Shown here: one piece after another, positions 8,685-17,804 of the stretch
How positions within the stretch are numbered: position 1 is the stretch's first letter
How the letters are laid out: every line of letters starts with the position of its first letter
NCBI RefSeq assembly: GCF_010500835.1
Contig: NZ_JAAAMJ010000017.1
Span: 25,688-89,687, forward strand
Origin: Aurantimonas aggregata
Lineage (GTDB): Bacteria > Pseudomonadota > Alphaproteobacteria > Rhizobiales > Rhizobiaceae
Direction: 5' to 3'
DNA: 64,000 bases
Translations under genes and position numbers: made by a program
Notes under the pieces: model-generated
The model's database searches: none
Seen by the model: only the letters and a program-made list of their open reading frames with translations
What the model was told of the DNA's origin: nothing

Positions 8685-8712
8685 CTAGTTGTCTACTCCA
8701 ATAGACTAATAG
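8685..8712. promoter_or_regulatory. Putative PhnF operator, 11-bp inverted repeat
   Basis: Arms CTAGTTGTCTA and TAGACTAATAG (9 of 11 positions complementary) are separated by 6 bp. The repeat ends 13 bp before the phnG start codon and directly follows the Pho box, the usual place for a repressor site. The GTCTA/TAGAC half-sites fit GntR-type recognition. Confidence 0.6.
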
Positions 8713-8725
8713 GAACGAAGCCTTC

Positions 8726-9193
8726 ATGTCAGCCGCTCCCGGCCATCCGTCCGACCCGACCGCCCGCCGCCGCGCCATGGGCGCCTTCGCCGCCAGCGAC
8801 GCGCCGACGCTGGCGGCCGCCTGGGACGCCATAGCCGGCGAGACGGCGGCCACCAGCCTGCGCGGGCCCGAAGCCGGGCTTGTGATGCTGCGCGGCCGGA
8901 TCGGCGGCGGCGGCGCGCCGTTCAATCTCGGCGAGGCCAGCGTGACGAGAGCCAGCGTCCGCCTCGCCTCAGGCGAGGTCGGCCACGCGATGGTGCTCGG
9001 CCGCGACACCGACCACGCCCGGCTTGCCGCCCAGCTCGATGCCGGCTGGCAGCGCGACGACTGGCGGGACGCGATCGAGGCCGAGGTCGTCGAGCCGGCC
9101 TTGGCGAAGCAGGCGGAGGCCGACCGGCACTCCGCCGAGGAGACGGAAGCGACCCGAGTCGACTTCTTCACCATGGTCCGGGGAGACGATTGA
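8726..9193 (+). CDS. phnG: C-P lyase subunit PhnG
   Basis: Protein of 155 residues, a core subunit of the PhnGHIJ complex that with PhnI catalyses attack of phosphonate on C1 of the ribose of ATP, giving 5-triphosphoribosyl-1-phosphonate. Family marks are the ETAATSLRGPEAGLVMLRGR and GGGAPFNLGEASVTRASVRL segments. It is the first gene of phnGHIJ and follows the Pho box and PhnF operator. Its stop overlaps the phnH start as TGATG. Confidence 0.93.
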   Translation: MSAAPGHPSDPTARRRAMGAFAASDAPTLAAAWDAIAGETAATSLRGPEAGLVMLRGRIGGGGAPFNLGEASVTRASVRLASGEVGHAMVLGRDTDHARLAAQLDAGWQRDDWRDAIEAEVVEPALAKQAEADRHSAEETEATRVDFFTMVRGDD

Positions 9194-9795
9194 TGGCCGA
9201 CACGATGGCTCCCCTCGAAGGCGGTTTCGCCGACCCGGTGTTCGACGCCCAGGCGGCGTTTTCCGCGATCATGGGCGCGTTCGCCCGACCCGGCACCATC
9301 GTCGACCTCGCAGGTCTTGCCCAGCCCCCGGCACCGGTACCGCCGGCGGCCGGCGCCTTCCTGGCAGCACTGGCCGATTACGACACGCCGGTCTGGCTCG
9401 ACGACGCGGCGAAGGCTACCGGCATCGCCGATTGGCTGATCTTCCATACCGGCGCGGCGATCGTTGCCGATCCCGCGGCGGCGTCCTTCGCGCTGATCTG
9501 CGAGCCATCCGCGCTGCCGTCGCTGTCGCGCTTCGCCGTCGGCACGGCCGACTTCCCCGACCGCTCGGCAACGCTGATCCTCTGCCTGCCGGACCTGCGC
9601 GGCGGCCCGACGCTGCTTCTCACCGGTCCCGGCATCGAGACCGAAGCCTTCGCCAGCCCGCGGGGGCTGCCGGCGAGCTTCCTTTCCGACTGGGCCGACA
9701 ATCGCGGCCTCTATCCCTGCGGCATCGACGTGCTGCTCGTTGCCGGCGCCGAGGCACTCGGCCTGCCGCGCACCACACAGATCGCGGAGCGCTGA
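9193..9795 (+). CDS. phnH: C-P lyase subunit PhnH
   Basis: PhnH of 200 residues, a structural subunit of the C-P lyase core complex and required for phosphonate use. The N-terminal pattern GFADPVFDAQAAFSAIMGAFARPG is typical. The ATG at 9193 overlaps the phnG stop; a TTG one codon earlier is less likely. A phnI gene follows after 1 bp. Confidence 0.93.
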   Translation: MADTMAPLEGGFADPVFDAQAAFSAIMGAFARPGTIVDLAGLAQPPAPVPPAAGAFLAALADYDTPVWLDDAAKATGIADWLIFHTGAAIVADPAAASFALICEPSALPSLSRFAVGTADFPDRSATLILCLPDLRGGPTLLLTGPGIETEAFASPRGLPASFLSDWADNRGLYPCGIDVLLVAGAEALGLPRTTQIAER

Positions 9796-9796
9796 G

Positions 9797-10900
9797 ATGT
9801 ATGTCGCCGTCAAGGGAGGCGAGGCCGCCATCGGCGCCGCCCACCGCCTGCTCGCCGATCGTCGCCGCGGCGACCGCAATGTCCCGGCGCTGACGCTGGA
9901 GCAGATCGCCGGTCAGCTGGCGCTGGCCGTCGACCGGGCGATGGCCGAGGGCTCGCTCTACGACCCCGAGCTCGCGGCGATGGCCGTGCGCCAGGCGCGC
10001 GGCGATCTGATCGAGGCGATCTTCCTGATCCGCGCCTATCGCACGACGCTGCCGCGCTTCGGCTACTCCGTGCCGGTCGACACCGGCGCGATGCGGATCG
10101 AGCGCCGCGTCTCGGCGACCTACAAGGACCTGCCGGGCGGCCAGCTGCTGGGGCCGACCTTCGACTACACGCACCGGCTGATCGATCCGGCGATGGCCGG
10201 CGACGAGCCGGTCGAGGCCGGGGCCCGGCGCGACTGGCCGGGCGAGCGCTGCGCGCGGGTCACCGACATTCTCGGCGAGGACGGGCTGATCGAGCCCGAT
10301 GCCGCCGCCGAGACCAGCGAGCCGGGCGACCTCACCCGCGAGCCGCTGGAATTTCCCGCCGGAAGGGACCTCCGGCTGCAGGCGCTGTCGCGCGGCGACG
10401 AGGGTTTCCTGCTGTCGCTCGCCTATTCGACCCAGCGCGGCTTCGGCCGCTCGCATCCGTTCGTCGGCGAGATCCGCATCGGCTTCGTCGATGTCGAGAT
10501 CGAGATGCCGGAAGTGGGCTTTCCCGTCACCATCGGCCGGGTGCGGCTGACCGAGTGCCAGATGGTCAACCAGTTCAAGGGTTCGGCCGAGGAGCCGCCG
10601 CAGTTCACCCGCGGCTACGGCCTCGTCTTCGGCCAGTCGGAGCGCAAGGCGATGGCGATGAGCCTCGTCGACCGGGCGCTCAGGGCGGACGAGTTCGGCG
10701 AGGAGCGCAACGCCCCGGCGCAGGACGAGGAATTCGTCATGGCCCATTCCGACAACGTCCAGGCAACGGGCTTCGTCGAGCACCTGAAGCTGCCGCATTA
10801 CGTCGACTTCCAGGCCGAGCTCGACCTCGTCCGCCGCCTGCGGCGCGAGCATGCTGCGGCAACCGAAGCGGGCGATGAGCTGAAGGACGCGGCGGAATGA
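9797..10900 (+). CDS. phnI: C-P lyase subunit PhnI (nucleosidase/phosphonate transfer)
   Basis: PhnI of 367 residues, the catalytic subunit that displaces adenine from ATP with the phosphonate, assisted by PhnG, H and L. The conserved start MYVAVKGGEAAI and the RAYRTTLPRFGYSVPVDT and QLLGPTFDYTHRLID segments are present. The ATG at 9797 gives the canonical N-terminus. It is followed by a 163-bp gap before phnJ, unusually wide for this operon, in which a small minus-strand frame lies. Confidence 0.93.
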   Translation: MYVAVKGGEAAIGAAHRLLADRRRGDRNVPALTLEQIAGQLALAVDRAMAEGSLYDPELAAMAVRQARGDLIEAIFLIRAYRTTLPRFGYSVPVDTGAMRIERRVSATYKDLPGGQLLGPTFDYTHRLIDPAMAGDEPVEAGARRDWPGERCARVTDILGEDGLIEPDAAAETSEPGDLTREPLEFPAGRDLRLQALSRGDEGFLLSLAYSTQRGFGRSHPFVGEIRIGFVDVEIEMPEVGFPVTIGRVRLTECQMVNQFKGSAEEPPQFTRGYGLVFGQSERKAMAMSLVDRALRADEFGEERNAPAQDEEFVMAHSDNVQATGFVEHLKLPHYVDFQAELDLVRRLRREHAAATEAGDELKDAAE

Positions 10901-10914
10901 GTGCCCGCTTCGCC

Positions 10915-11007
10915 TCAGCGGTCCCTACGGCTCAGCAGGTACCAGGCGACCGCCAGGCCGCCGAGGATGGCGGCCAGTTTGCCGAGTGCCAGCCAGCCGG
11001 CTCCCAT
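10915..11007 (-). CDS. Possible 30-residue membrane protein antisense in the phnI-phnJ gap
   Basis: Frame of 30 residues on the minus strand: a short polar start, one hydrophobic stretch (LALGKLAAILGGLAVAWYLL, residues 6-25) and a basic tail (SRRDR), the shape of a single-pass small membrane protein with the positive end inside. A purine-rich ribosome site (GGGGAAAGG, 11010-11018 on the plus strand as CCTTTCCCC) precedes the ATG. It may be a chance frame in GC-rich DNA. Support is the ribosome site and the unexplained gap it fills. Confidence 0.3.
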   Translation of the reverse strand: MGAGWLALGKLAAILGGLAVAWYLLSRRDR

Positions 11008-11063
11008 CGCCTTTCCCCTTCGCGGCTTTCCGCGCTCTCCATTCCAGCAGAAGGCCCGGCACG

Positions 11064-11939
11064 ATGACGGCGGCGCTTCCGACCTACAACTTCGCCTATC
11101 TCGACGAGCAGACCAAGCGGATGATCCGCCGGGCCCTCCTGAAGGCGATCGCCATCCCCGGCTACCAGGTCCCTTTTGCCTCGCGCGAGATGCCGATGCC
11201 CTATGGCTGGGGTACCGGCGGCGTGCAGGTGACGGCGGCGATCATCGGGCCGGCCGACGTGCTCAAGGTCATCGACCAGGGCGCCGACGACACCACCAAC
11301 GCCGTGTCGATCCGCGCCTTCTTCGAGAAGACCGCCAGGGTGGCGACGACCACGAAGACCGTCGATGCGACGATCATCCAGACCCGGCATCGCATGCCGG
11401 AAACGCCGCTGACCGCCGGCCAGACGCTGGTCTTCCAGGTGCCGATCCCCGAACCCTTGCGCTTCCTCGAGCCGCGCGAGACCGAGACACGGGTGATGCA
11501 CGCGCTGGAGGAATACGGGCTGATGCACGTCAAGCTCTACGAGGACATCGCCCGGCACGGCCACATCGCGACGACCTATGCCTATCCGGTGAAGGTCGAG
11601 GGGCGCTACGTCATGGACCCCTCGCCGATCCCGAAATTTGACAACCCGAAGCTGCATCGCTCACCGGCCCTCCAGCTTTTCGGCGCCGGCCGCGAGAAGC
11701 GCATCTACGCGCTGCCGCCCTTCACCGACGTGGTCAGCCTCGACTTCGAGGACCATCCCTTCGCGGTCCAGACCTTCGACAGGCCCTGCGCGCTGTGCGG
11801 GGCGGAGAACGTCTATCTCGACGAGGTCGTCACCGACGACAAAGGTGGCCGGATGTTCGTCTGCTCCGACACCGACTGGTGCGAAACCCGCCGCGAGGCG
11901 GGGCATGTCGGGGATGGCGGGCCGGAGGCGACGCGATGA
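11064..11939 (+). CDS. phnJ: C-P lyase PhnJ, radical SAM carbon-phosphorus lyase
   Basis: PhnJ of 291 residues, which cleaves the C-P bond of ribose-1-phosphonate-5-phosphate using a 4Fe-4S cluster and S-adenosylmethionine. The unusual cluster motif C-x2-C-x21-C is at Cys242, Cys245 and Cys267, and the catalytic thiyl-radical cysteine follows as Cys273 in CSDTDWC, exactly the E. coli spacing. The ATG at 11064 gives MTAALPTYNFAYLDEQTK, the family's standard start. The plus-strand operon is interrupted after it by the toxin-antitoxin pair. Confidence 0.96.
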   Translation: MTAALPTYNFAYLDEQTKRMIRRALLKAIAIPGYQVPFASREMPMPYGWGTGGVQVTAAIIGPADVLKVIDQGADDTTNAVSIRAFFEKTARVATTTKTVDATIIQTRHRMPETPLTAGQTLVFQVPIPEPLRFLEPRETETRVMHALEEYGLMHVKLYEDIARHGHIATTYAYPVKVEGRYVMDPSPIPKFDNPKLHRSPALQLFGAGREKRIYALPPFTDVVSLDFEDHPFAVQTFDRPCALCGAENVYLDEVVTDDKGGRMFVCSDTDWCETRREAGHVGDGGPEATR

Positions 11940-11967
11940 GGACGGGTGCCGAAAGGCTCGAGCTCCG

Positions 11968-12294
11968 TTATTTCGCTGGCGCGACGGCCCGAAGCGCGTC
12001 GTTGAGACGCTCCTCCCAACCATCTCCGGTCTTCCGGAACCTGGCGACGAGATCGTCGTCGACGGCGACCCGTGTCCTGCCCAGTCGACGCGCTTCGTAT
12101 TCGACCCACGGTATCAGGACGGTATCCTCAGGAAGCGGCGGGCAATCTGGATCGGATAACGCGTCCGCCGTGATGGCGGCGTCCTCTTCCGGCGTCATTT
12201 CCGCCAAGGCCCGCTTCACCGCAGCCCGCGCCGCTTCCCACTTCTCGGGGCTGGGCGAATGGTCAGCGATCGCCGATCTGCGTGTAACGCTCAT
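11968..12294 (-). CDS. brnA: BrnA-like antitoxin
   Basis: Protein of 108 residues with a C-terminal motif VAVDDDLVARFRKTGDGWEE followed by LNDALRA, which resembles the ribbon-helix-helix end of BrnA/DUF4415 antitoxins. The preceding LSDPDCPPLPED stretch is also typical. The ATG at 12294 lies 32 bp inside the end of the toxin gene, giving the toxin-first order of BrnT-BrnA. Such antitoxins repress their own operon and neutralise BrnT. It lies opposite to the phn operon, just past phnJ. Confidence 0.7.
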   Translation of the reverse strand: MSVTRRSAIADHSPSPEKWEAARAAVKRALAEMTPEEDAAITADALSDPDCPPLPEDTVLIPWVEYEARRLGRTRVAVDDDLVARFRKTGDGWEERLNDALRAVAPAK

Positions 12295-12559
12295 AGAGAC
12301 TAATCTCCCTCTTGTTCGCCTTTCGGAGCGATATGAACCTGCGACGGTCGTTGCGTTCAGTATAGACCAGGAAATGGGCACGGCCATCGATCATGCCAAT
12401 GGCCTGTATACGCCGTTCGCCGTAGTCCCAGCGCCCATCGTCGGCAATCATCGCCGAGGTGAAATCGAAGCGGAGCACGTCTTCGAAGGGCGGCCGGCCG
12501 CGGGCGACGTTCTCGGCCGCCTTGCGATCATCCCATTCGAAAAGCGGCCCCTCGACCAT
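12263..12559 (-). CDS. brnT: BrnT-like toxin (RelE-fold ribonuclease family)
   Basis: Protein of 98 residues. The start FEWDDRKAAENVARGRPPFEDVLRFDF and the later segments GERRIQAIGMIDGRAHFLVYTERNDRRRFISLRKANKREISLY match BrnT toxins, ribosome-independent mRNases that halt translation. Catalytic-type basic residues of the C-terminal strand (RRFISLRKANKRE) are kept, so the toxin looks intact. It is on the minus strand between phnJ and phnK; its own promoter must lie in the 77 bp before phnK. Confidence 0.75.
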   Translation of the reverse strand: MVEGPLFEWDDRKAAENVARGRPPFEDVLRFDFTSAMIADDGRWDYGERRIQAIGMIDGRAHFLVYTERNDRRRFISLRKANKREISLYERYTQIGDR

Positions 12560-12636
12560 TCGTCGACACTATCGGCGACGCCTGCGAAAGGCGAGCGACA
12601 GGGCGCTGTCCCCGAAGTCATCTGCGAGCTTGTCCC

Positions 12637-13431
12637 ATGAGCCAATCAATCCCCGCCGACGCAGGGCCCCTCCTCTCCGTCCGGGACATCACCAAGACCT
12701 ACGGCGCGCGCGTCGGGTGCGAGGACGTGTCGTTCGACGTCTGGCCGGGCGAGGTCGTCGCCATCGTCGGCGAGTCCGGGTCCGGCAAGACGACGCTCCT
12801 GAACTGCATCTCGACGCGCCTCGCGCCGACGTCCGGGACGATCTCCTACGCCATGCGCGACGGCACGATGCGCGACCTCGCCAGCCTCGGCGAGGCCGAG
12901 CGGCGGCTGTTGATGCGCACCGACTGGGGCTTCGTCCACCAGCATGCGAGCGACGGCCTCAGGATGCGCGTCTCGGCCGGGGCAAATGTCGGCGAGCGGC
13001 TGATGGCGGTCGGCGACCGCAACTACGGCGAGATCCGCGCGACGGCGACCGACTGGCTCGGCCGCGTCGAGATCGCCGCCGACCGGATCGACGACCAGCC
13101 GGTAGCGTTTTCCGGCGGCATGCGCCAGCGCCTGCAGATCGCCCGCAACCTCGTCACCCGCCCGCGCCTCGTCTTCATGGACGAGCCGACCGGCGGGCTC
13201 GACGTCTCGGTGCAGGCGCGGCTGCTCGACCTGATCCGCACGCTGGTGTCGGAAATGGGCCTGTCGGTGGTGATCGTCACCCACGACCTCGCGGTCGCCC
13301 GTCTTTTGTCGCAGCGCATGATCGTGATGAAGGCGGGGCGGATCATCGAGCACGGCCTGACCGACCGCGTCCTCGACGACCCGCACCACGCCTATACGCA
13401 GCTCCTCGTCGCCTCGATCCCGGAAAGCTGA
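12637..13431 (+). CDS. phnK: C-P lyase accessory ABC-type ATPase PhnK
   Basis: ABC-type ATPase of 264 residues resembling oligopeptide transporter ATPases but acting on the C-P lyase core complex rather than in transport. Walker A is GESGSGKTTLL (about 44-54), the signature is FSGGMRQRLQ, Walker B is LVFMDEP and the switch His is in VTHDLAVA. The start follows the toxin gene by 77 bp, and the spacing to phnL is 3 bp. Because of the inserted toxin-antitoxin pair it may depend on readthrough from phnJ. Confidence 0.93.
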   Translation: MSQSIPADAGPLLSVRDITKTYGARVGCEDVSFDVWPGEVVAIVGESGSGKTTLLNCISTRLAPTSGTISYAMRDGTMRDLASLGEAERRLLMRTDWGFVHQHASDGLRMRVSAGANVGERLMAVGDRNYGEIRATATDWLGRVEIAADRIDDQPVAFSGGMRQRLQIARNLVTRPRLVFMDEPTGGLDVSVQARLLDLIRTLVSEMGLSVVIVTHDLAVARLLSQRMIVMKAGRIIEHGLTDRVLDDPHHAYTQLLVASIPES

Positions 13432-13434
13432 GCC

Positions 13435-14157
13435 ATGTCCGACCAATCCCAACCGATCCTGACGGTGCAGGGCGTCGCCAAGACTTTCACCATGCATCTG
13501 CGCGGCGGGCTGCGCCTGCCGGTGGTCGCCGGTGCCGCCTTCACGGTCGGCCCCGGCGAATGCGTCGTCCTCGGCGGCCCGTCCGGCGTCGGCAAGTCCT
13601 CGATCCTGCGCATGGTCTACGGCAACTACGCCGTCGATGGCGGGCAGATCCTGATCCGCGATCCAAAGAGCGGCCACGAGGCGGATCTCGCCAGCGGCGA
13701 CCCGCGCGAGATCATCGCGCTCCGCCGTGATGCCATCGCCTATGTCAGCCAGTTCCTGCGGGCGATTCCGCGCGTGCCGGCGATCGACGTGGTGGCCGAG
13801 CCGCTGGTCTCGCGCGGCACATCGGTCGAGGCGGCGCGGGCGCGGGCGAAGGAACTGCTGACCCGCCTCAACCTGCCGGAAGCCCTGTTCGAGCTGCCGC
13901 CGGCGACGTTTTCCGGCGGCGAGAAGCAGCGGGTGAACATCGCGCGCGGCTTCATCACCGACCATCCGCTGCTGCTGCTCGACGAGCCGACCTCCTCGCT
14001 GGACGCCGAGAACCGCGACGTCGTCTGCGCCATGATCGAGGCCAAGAAGGCCGAAGGGACCGCCATTCTCGGCATCTTCCACGACGGCGAGGTGCGCGAC
14101 CGGATCGCGACGCGGATCGTCGACGTCTCAACATTCTCGGCCCGGGCGGCGGCGTGA
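13435..14157 (+). CDS. phnL: C-P lyase accessory ABC-type ATPase PhnL
   Basis: ABC-type ATPase of 240 residues, paralog of PhnK. Walker A is [12 protein letters not shown] (about 46-57), the signature is [10 protein letters not shown], Walker B is LLLLDEP and the H-loop is in [10 protein letters not shown]. PhnL stimulates the initial ATP-phosphonate reaction of PhnI. Its stop overlaps the next gene's ATG (TGATG). Confidence 0.93.
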   Translation: MSDQSQPILTVQGVAKTFTMHLRGGLRLPVVAGAAFTVGPGECVVLGGPSGVGKSSILRMVYGNYAVDGGQILIRDPKSGHEADLASGDPREIIALRRDAIAYVSQFLRAIPRVPAIDVVAEPLVSRGTSVEAARARAKELLTRLNLPEALFELPPATFSGGEKQRVNIARGFITDHPLLLLDEPTSSLDAENRDVVCAMIEAKKAEGTAILGIFHDGEVRDRIATRIVDVSTFSARAAA

Positions 14158-14774
14158 TGGCGCGCCTGTCTAAACACACGCCGCTGATCCACGAGACCGC
14201 CATCGTCGAGACGACGACGATCGGCCGCTATGTCGAGATCGACGAGCGCTGCCGCGTCGCCGAGACGGTGATCGGCGACTATTCCTACATGATGCGCGAT
14301 TGCGGCGTCTGGGGAACGGTGATCGGCAAGTTCGTCAACATCGCCGCCAGCGTCCGACTGAATGCCACCAACCATCCCGTCGAGCGCGCGACGCTGCACC
14401 ACTTCACCTACCGCGCCGGCGACTATTTCGACGACGCCGAGGACGAGGCGCCGTTCTTCGCCGCCCGCAGGGCCCGCACCGTGACCATCGGCCACGACGT
14501 CTGGATCGGCCACGGTGTCACCGTCCTGCCGGGCGTGACGATCGGCAACGGCGCGGTGATCGGAGCCGGGGCGGTGGTCTCCAAGGACGTCGCGCCCTAC
14601 ACGATCGTCGGCGGTGTGCCGGCCCGGCCGATCCGGCCCCGATTTGCCGCGGAGATCGGCGCCCGGATGGACGCGCTCGCCTGGTGGGACTGGCCGCACG
14701 AGAGGCTGCGCGCGGCCCTCGACGACTTCCGCCAGCTGGACGCCGAAGCCTTCCTCGACAGGCACGGCGGCTAA
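14157..14774 (+). CDS. Left-handed beta-helix acetyltransferase-like protein of phosphonate metabolism
   Basis: Protein of 205 residues with hexapeptide repeats (for example [20 protein letters not shown] and [17 protein letters not shown]) that form a left-handed beta-helix. It belongs to the phn-operon acetyltransferase-like family found in many alphaproteobacterial C-P lyase clusters. An aminoalkylphosphonate acetyltransferase role is often suggested but not established by this sequence. The ATG at 14157 overlaps the phnL stop; a GTG one codon earlier is an alternative. A Pho box follows before phnC. Confidence 0.85.
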   Translation: MARLSKHTPLIHETAIVETTTIGRYVEIDERCRVAETVIGDYSYMMRDCGVWGTVIGKFVNIAASVRLNATNHPVERATLHHFTYRAGDYFDDAEDEAPFFAARRARTVTIGHDVWIGHGVTVLPGVTIGNGAVIGAGAVVSKDVAPYTIVGGVPARPIRPRFAAEIGARMDALAWWDWPHERLRAALDDFRQLDAEAFLDRHGG

Positions 14775-14806
14775 GTCGGAAAAGGCTGCGCCGCCAAGTG
14801 GTTCGA

Positions 14807-14846
14807 CCGTCACCGAACGGTCACCGGCGCGTCATCGGGCTCACAT
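14807..14846 (+). promoter_or_regulatory. Extended Pho box upstream of phnC
   Basis: Four heptamers, CCGTCAC, CGGTCAC, GCGTCAT and CTCACAT, start at 14807, 14818, 14829 and 14840, a perfect 11-nt period. This is a tandem PhoB site and gives phnCDE-phnMN its own phosphate-starvation promoter. Confidence 0.7.
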
Positions 14847-14893
14847 GCAGCAGGCCTAGGAAGACCCCGTCAACGAGCCCTACGGGATACAGA

Positions 14894-15748
14894 ATGACTG
14901 CCATCGTGATCCGCGATCTCTCCAAGCGCTTCGGCCGCAAACAGGCCCTCGACAAGGTCAGCCTGACGATCGAAGAGGGCGAGATGGTCGCGCTGATCGG
15001 GGCGTCCGGTTCCGGCAAGTCGACGCTCATCCGGCATATCGCCGGACTGGAGCGCGCCGACCAGAACAGCCATTCGCAGATCCAGCTGTTCGGCGAGACG
15101 ATCCAGACCGGCGGCCGGATCGGCAACGGCGCCCGCGTCATGCGGCGCGAGATCGGCGTGATCTTCCAGCAGTTCAACCTGGTCTCCCGCCTGCCGGTGA
15201 TCACCAACGTGCTGCTCGGCAATCTCGGCCGGATCCCACGCTGGCGCGGCACGCTCGGCCTGTTCACCCGGGCCGAGCGGATGGCGGCCCGCGCCGCCCT
15301 CGCCCGGGTCGGCATTCCGGACGTCGCCTGGCAGCGCGCCTCGACGCTTTCCGGCGGTCAGCAGCAGCGCGCCGCGATCGCCCGCTGCCTCGTCCAGAAG
15401 TCCCGCGTGCTGCTCGCCGACGAGCCGATCGCCTCGCTCGACCCGGCCTCGGCAAGGCGGGTGATGGACGCGCTCGCCGACATCAACCGCACCGACAAGA
15501 TCACCGCGGTCGTGTCGCTGCACCAGGTCGAATACGCCCGCCGCTACTGCCCGCGGACCATCGCGCTCAGGGACGGCGAGATCGTCTATGACGGCCCGTC
15601 CAGCGCCCTCACCAACGCCTTCCTCACCGAGCTCTACGGCTCCGACTCGGAAGAGCTCGTGCTGCCCGATGCGCTGCCGGTCGACGACCGGCGCGTCGCG
15701 GCGCCCAAGAAACTGTCGGTCACCACACCGGAACTCGCTCCGGCGTGA
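14894..15748 (+). CDS. phnC: Phosphonate ABC transporter ATP-binding protein PhnC (module 2)
   Basis: ABC ATPase of 284 residues. Walker A is [11 protein letters not shown] (about 36-46), the Q-loop is in VIFQQFNLV, the signature is [10 protein letters not shown], Walker B is VLLADEP and the switch His is in SLHQVEYA. A 30-residue Ala/Pro-rich C-terminal extension is added. The ATG at 14894 begins the standard [14 protein letters not shown] start. It follows the Pho box by 47 bp and heads phnC-phnD-phnE. Confidence 0.92.
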   Translation: MTAIVIRDLSKRFGRKQALDKVSLTIEEGEMVALIGASGSGKSTLIRHIAGLERADQNSHSQIQLFGETIQTGGRIGNGARVMRREIGVIFQQFNLVSRLPVITNVLLGNLGRIPRWRGTLGLFTRAERMAARAALARVGIPDVAWQRASTLSGGQQQRAAIARCLVQKSRVLLADEPIASLDPASARRVMDALADINRTDKITAVVSLHQVEYARRYCPRTIALRDGEIVYDGPSSALTNAFLTELYGSDSEELVLPDALPVDDRRVAAPKKLSVTTPELAPA

Positions 15749-15786
15749 CAGCAGACCTGAAACACCATCAACAGGGAAACACCCCC

Positions 15787-16794
15787 ATGAAGACCATCCT
15801 CAAGAGCCTTGCGGCTGCCGCGCTGGCGGCCGGCCTGTCGTCCGCGGCCCTCGCCCAGGACGCCGCGCCGACCGAACTCGCATTCGGGATCATCTCCACC
15901 GAGAGCCAGCAGAACCTGCGGCCGAAATGGGAGCCGTTCCTGGCCGCCATGGAAGAGAAGACCGGCCTCGACGTGAAGCCGTTCTTCGCCTCCGACTATG
16001 CCGGCGTCATCGAGGGCATGCGCTTCGACAAGGTGCAGCTCGCCTGGTACGGCAACAAGTCGGCGATGGAAGCGGTCGACCGGGCGAACGGCGAGATCTT
16101 CGCCCAGACCGTCGCCCTCGACGGCAGCCCGGGCTACTGGTCGCTGGTCCTCGCGCCGGCCGATTCCGCGCTCACCAGCGTCGAAGACCTGCTCACCTGC
16201 GACCAGTCGCTGGATTTCGGCCTCGGTGACCCGAACTCGACCTCGGGCTATCTCGTGCCGATGACCTTCGTCTTCGCTGCCAACGGCGTCGACCCGAAGG
16301 AATGCTTCAAGAACGTCACCAACGCCAATCACGAGACCAACGCCATGGCCGTCGCCAACGGCCAGGTCGATGCGGCCGCGAACAACACCGAGAACCTGGC
16401 GCTGATCGAGAAGAACAACCCGGATGCCTTCGCCAAGATGAAGATCATCTGGAAGTCGCCCCTGATCCCGTCGGATCCGATGGTCTGGTCGACCAACCTG
16501 CCGCAGGAAACCAAGGACAAGATCAAGACCTTCTTCCTGACCTACGGCACCGACCAGTCGGACGGTGACGTGGCCGCCGAGAAGGAAGTCCTGGCCGGTC
16601 TCGAATGGGCGCCGTTCCGCGAAAGCACCAACGACCAGCTGCTGCCGATCCGGGTGATGGAGCTGTCGAAGTCGATCGCGCAAATCGAGGCCGACACCGG
16701 CAAGACCGACGAAGAGAAGAAAGCCGAGATCGCGAAGCTCGAAGCCGAAAAGGCCGGCTACGAAGCCAAGATCAAGAGCGCAGAGCAGAGCTGA
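15787..16794 (+). CDS. phnD: Phosphonate ABC transporter binding protein PhnD (module 2)
   Basis: Periplasmic phosphonate-binding protein of 335 residues. The Sec signal is at residues 1-23 (ends SSAALA). The phosphonate-contact motif region [11 protein letters not shown] is at about 145-155, and YWSLVLAP precedes it. The C-terminal 35 residues are Glu/Lys/Ala-rich and predicted helical ([23 protein letters not shown]), a common PhnD tail. The ATG at 15787 starts the signal peptide. Confidence 0.92.
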   Translation: MKTILKSLAAAALAAGLSSAALAQDAAPTELAFGIISTESQQNLRPKWEPFLAAMEEKTGLDVKPFFASDYAGVIEGMRFDKVQLAWYGNKSAMEAVDRANGEIFAQTVALDGSPGYWSLVLAPADSALTSVEDLLTCDQSLDFGLGDPNSTSGYLVPMTFVFAANGVDPKECFKNVTNANHETNAMAVANGQVDAAANNTENLALIEKNNPDAFAKMKIIWKSPLIPSDPMVWSTNLPQETKDKIKTFFLTYGTDQSDGDVAAEKEVLAGLEWAPFRESTNDQLLPIRVMELSKSIAQIEADTGKTDEEKKAEIAKLEAEKAGYEAKIKSAEQS

Positions 16795-16904
16795 CATCGA
16801 CCCAAAGGCGGCGGGCGCCCTGCCTGCCGCCGACTGGTTCTCGTCCACCCGGCCGGCGCCCTGACAGGGGCCGGCCGGTCCGTTTCGACCCGCAGGATGC
16901 CGCC

Positions 16905-17726
16905 ATGACGAACGACGCGCTTTCCGTTACCCGCCCCGCCGTGCCCGACCTCAATGCCGGCCGCGACTGGTCCCGCAGCGTCTGGAACGCGGTGATCTGG
17001 GGCGGTCTCGCCCTCGGCCTGATCTGGAGCTGGGCGCCGGCCGAAATGGGCCGCTGGACCTATCTCTTCACCGATGCCGACAACATGGCGGAATACGCCA
17101 GCGGCTTCGCCAATCCCGATTTCACCGACTGGCGCTATTACGCGACGGAGATGGTGGTGACGGTCCAGATCGCGCTCTGGGGCACCGTCCTGTCGGTGCT
17201 GCTGGCGATCCCCTTCGGCATCCTCTCGGCGCACAACATGGTGCCCTGGTACATCCTCCAGCCCGCCCGCCGGCTGATGGATTTCTTCCGCGCCATCCAC
17301 GAGATCGTCTGGGCGGTGCTGTTCGTCGTCGCCGTCGGCCTCGGCCCCTTTGCCGGCGTGATGGCGCTGTTCATCCACACCACCGGCATCCTCGCCAAGC
17401 TGTTCTCCGAAGCCGTCGAGGCGATCGACCCGCGGCCGGTGGAAGGCATCCGCGCCACCGGCGCGTCGAAGCTGCAGGAAGTGGTGTTCGGCGTCATCCC
17501 GCAGGTGCTGCCGCTGTGGATCTCCTATTCGCTCTACCGCTTCGAATCCAACGTCCGCGCCGCGACAGTCCTTGGCGTCATCGGGGCCGGCGGCATCGGC
17601 CAGGTGCTGTTCGAATCGGTGCGCGGCTTCTATTATCCGCAATCGGCGGCCATCCTGATCATCATCGTCGCGACGGTGGTCCTGACCGATCTCCTCTCGC
17701 AGCGGCTGCGGCGCTTCGTTACATGA
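16905..17726 (+). CDS. phnE: Phosphonate ABC transporter permease PhnE (module 2)
   Basis: Permease of 273 residues with about six membrane segments. The EAA-type loop [21 protein letters not shown] and the hallmark [22 protein letters not shown] are seen. The ATG at 16905 is chosen as it gives the normal cytosolic N-terminus; upstream codons encode a Pro/Arg-rich stretch over the phnD-phnE gap. Confidence 0.92.
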   Translation: MTNDALSVTRPAVPDLNAGRDWSRSVWNAVIWGGLALGLIWSWAPAEMGRWTYLFTDADNMAEYASGFANPDFTDWRYYATEMVVTVQIALWGTVLSVLLAIPFGILSAHNMVPWYILQPARRLMDFFRAIHEIVWAVLFVVAVGLGPFAGVMALFIHTTGILAKLFSEAVEAIDPRPVEGIRATGASKLQEVVFGVIPQVLPLWISYSLYRFESNVRAATVLGVIGAGGIGQVLFESVRGFYYPQSAAILIIIVATVVLTDLLSQRLRRFVT

Positions 17727-17804
17727 CGATGGGCGCTGCCCGCCTCGCAACGAAGCGGTCGCCGCCCCTCGCCTTTCGATTCCCCAGCCCAGAAGCCATC
17801 CGAC

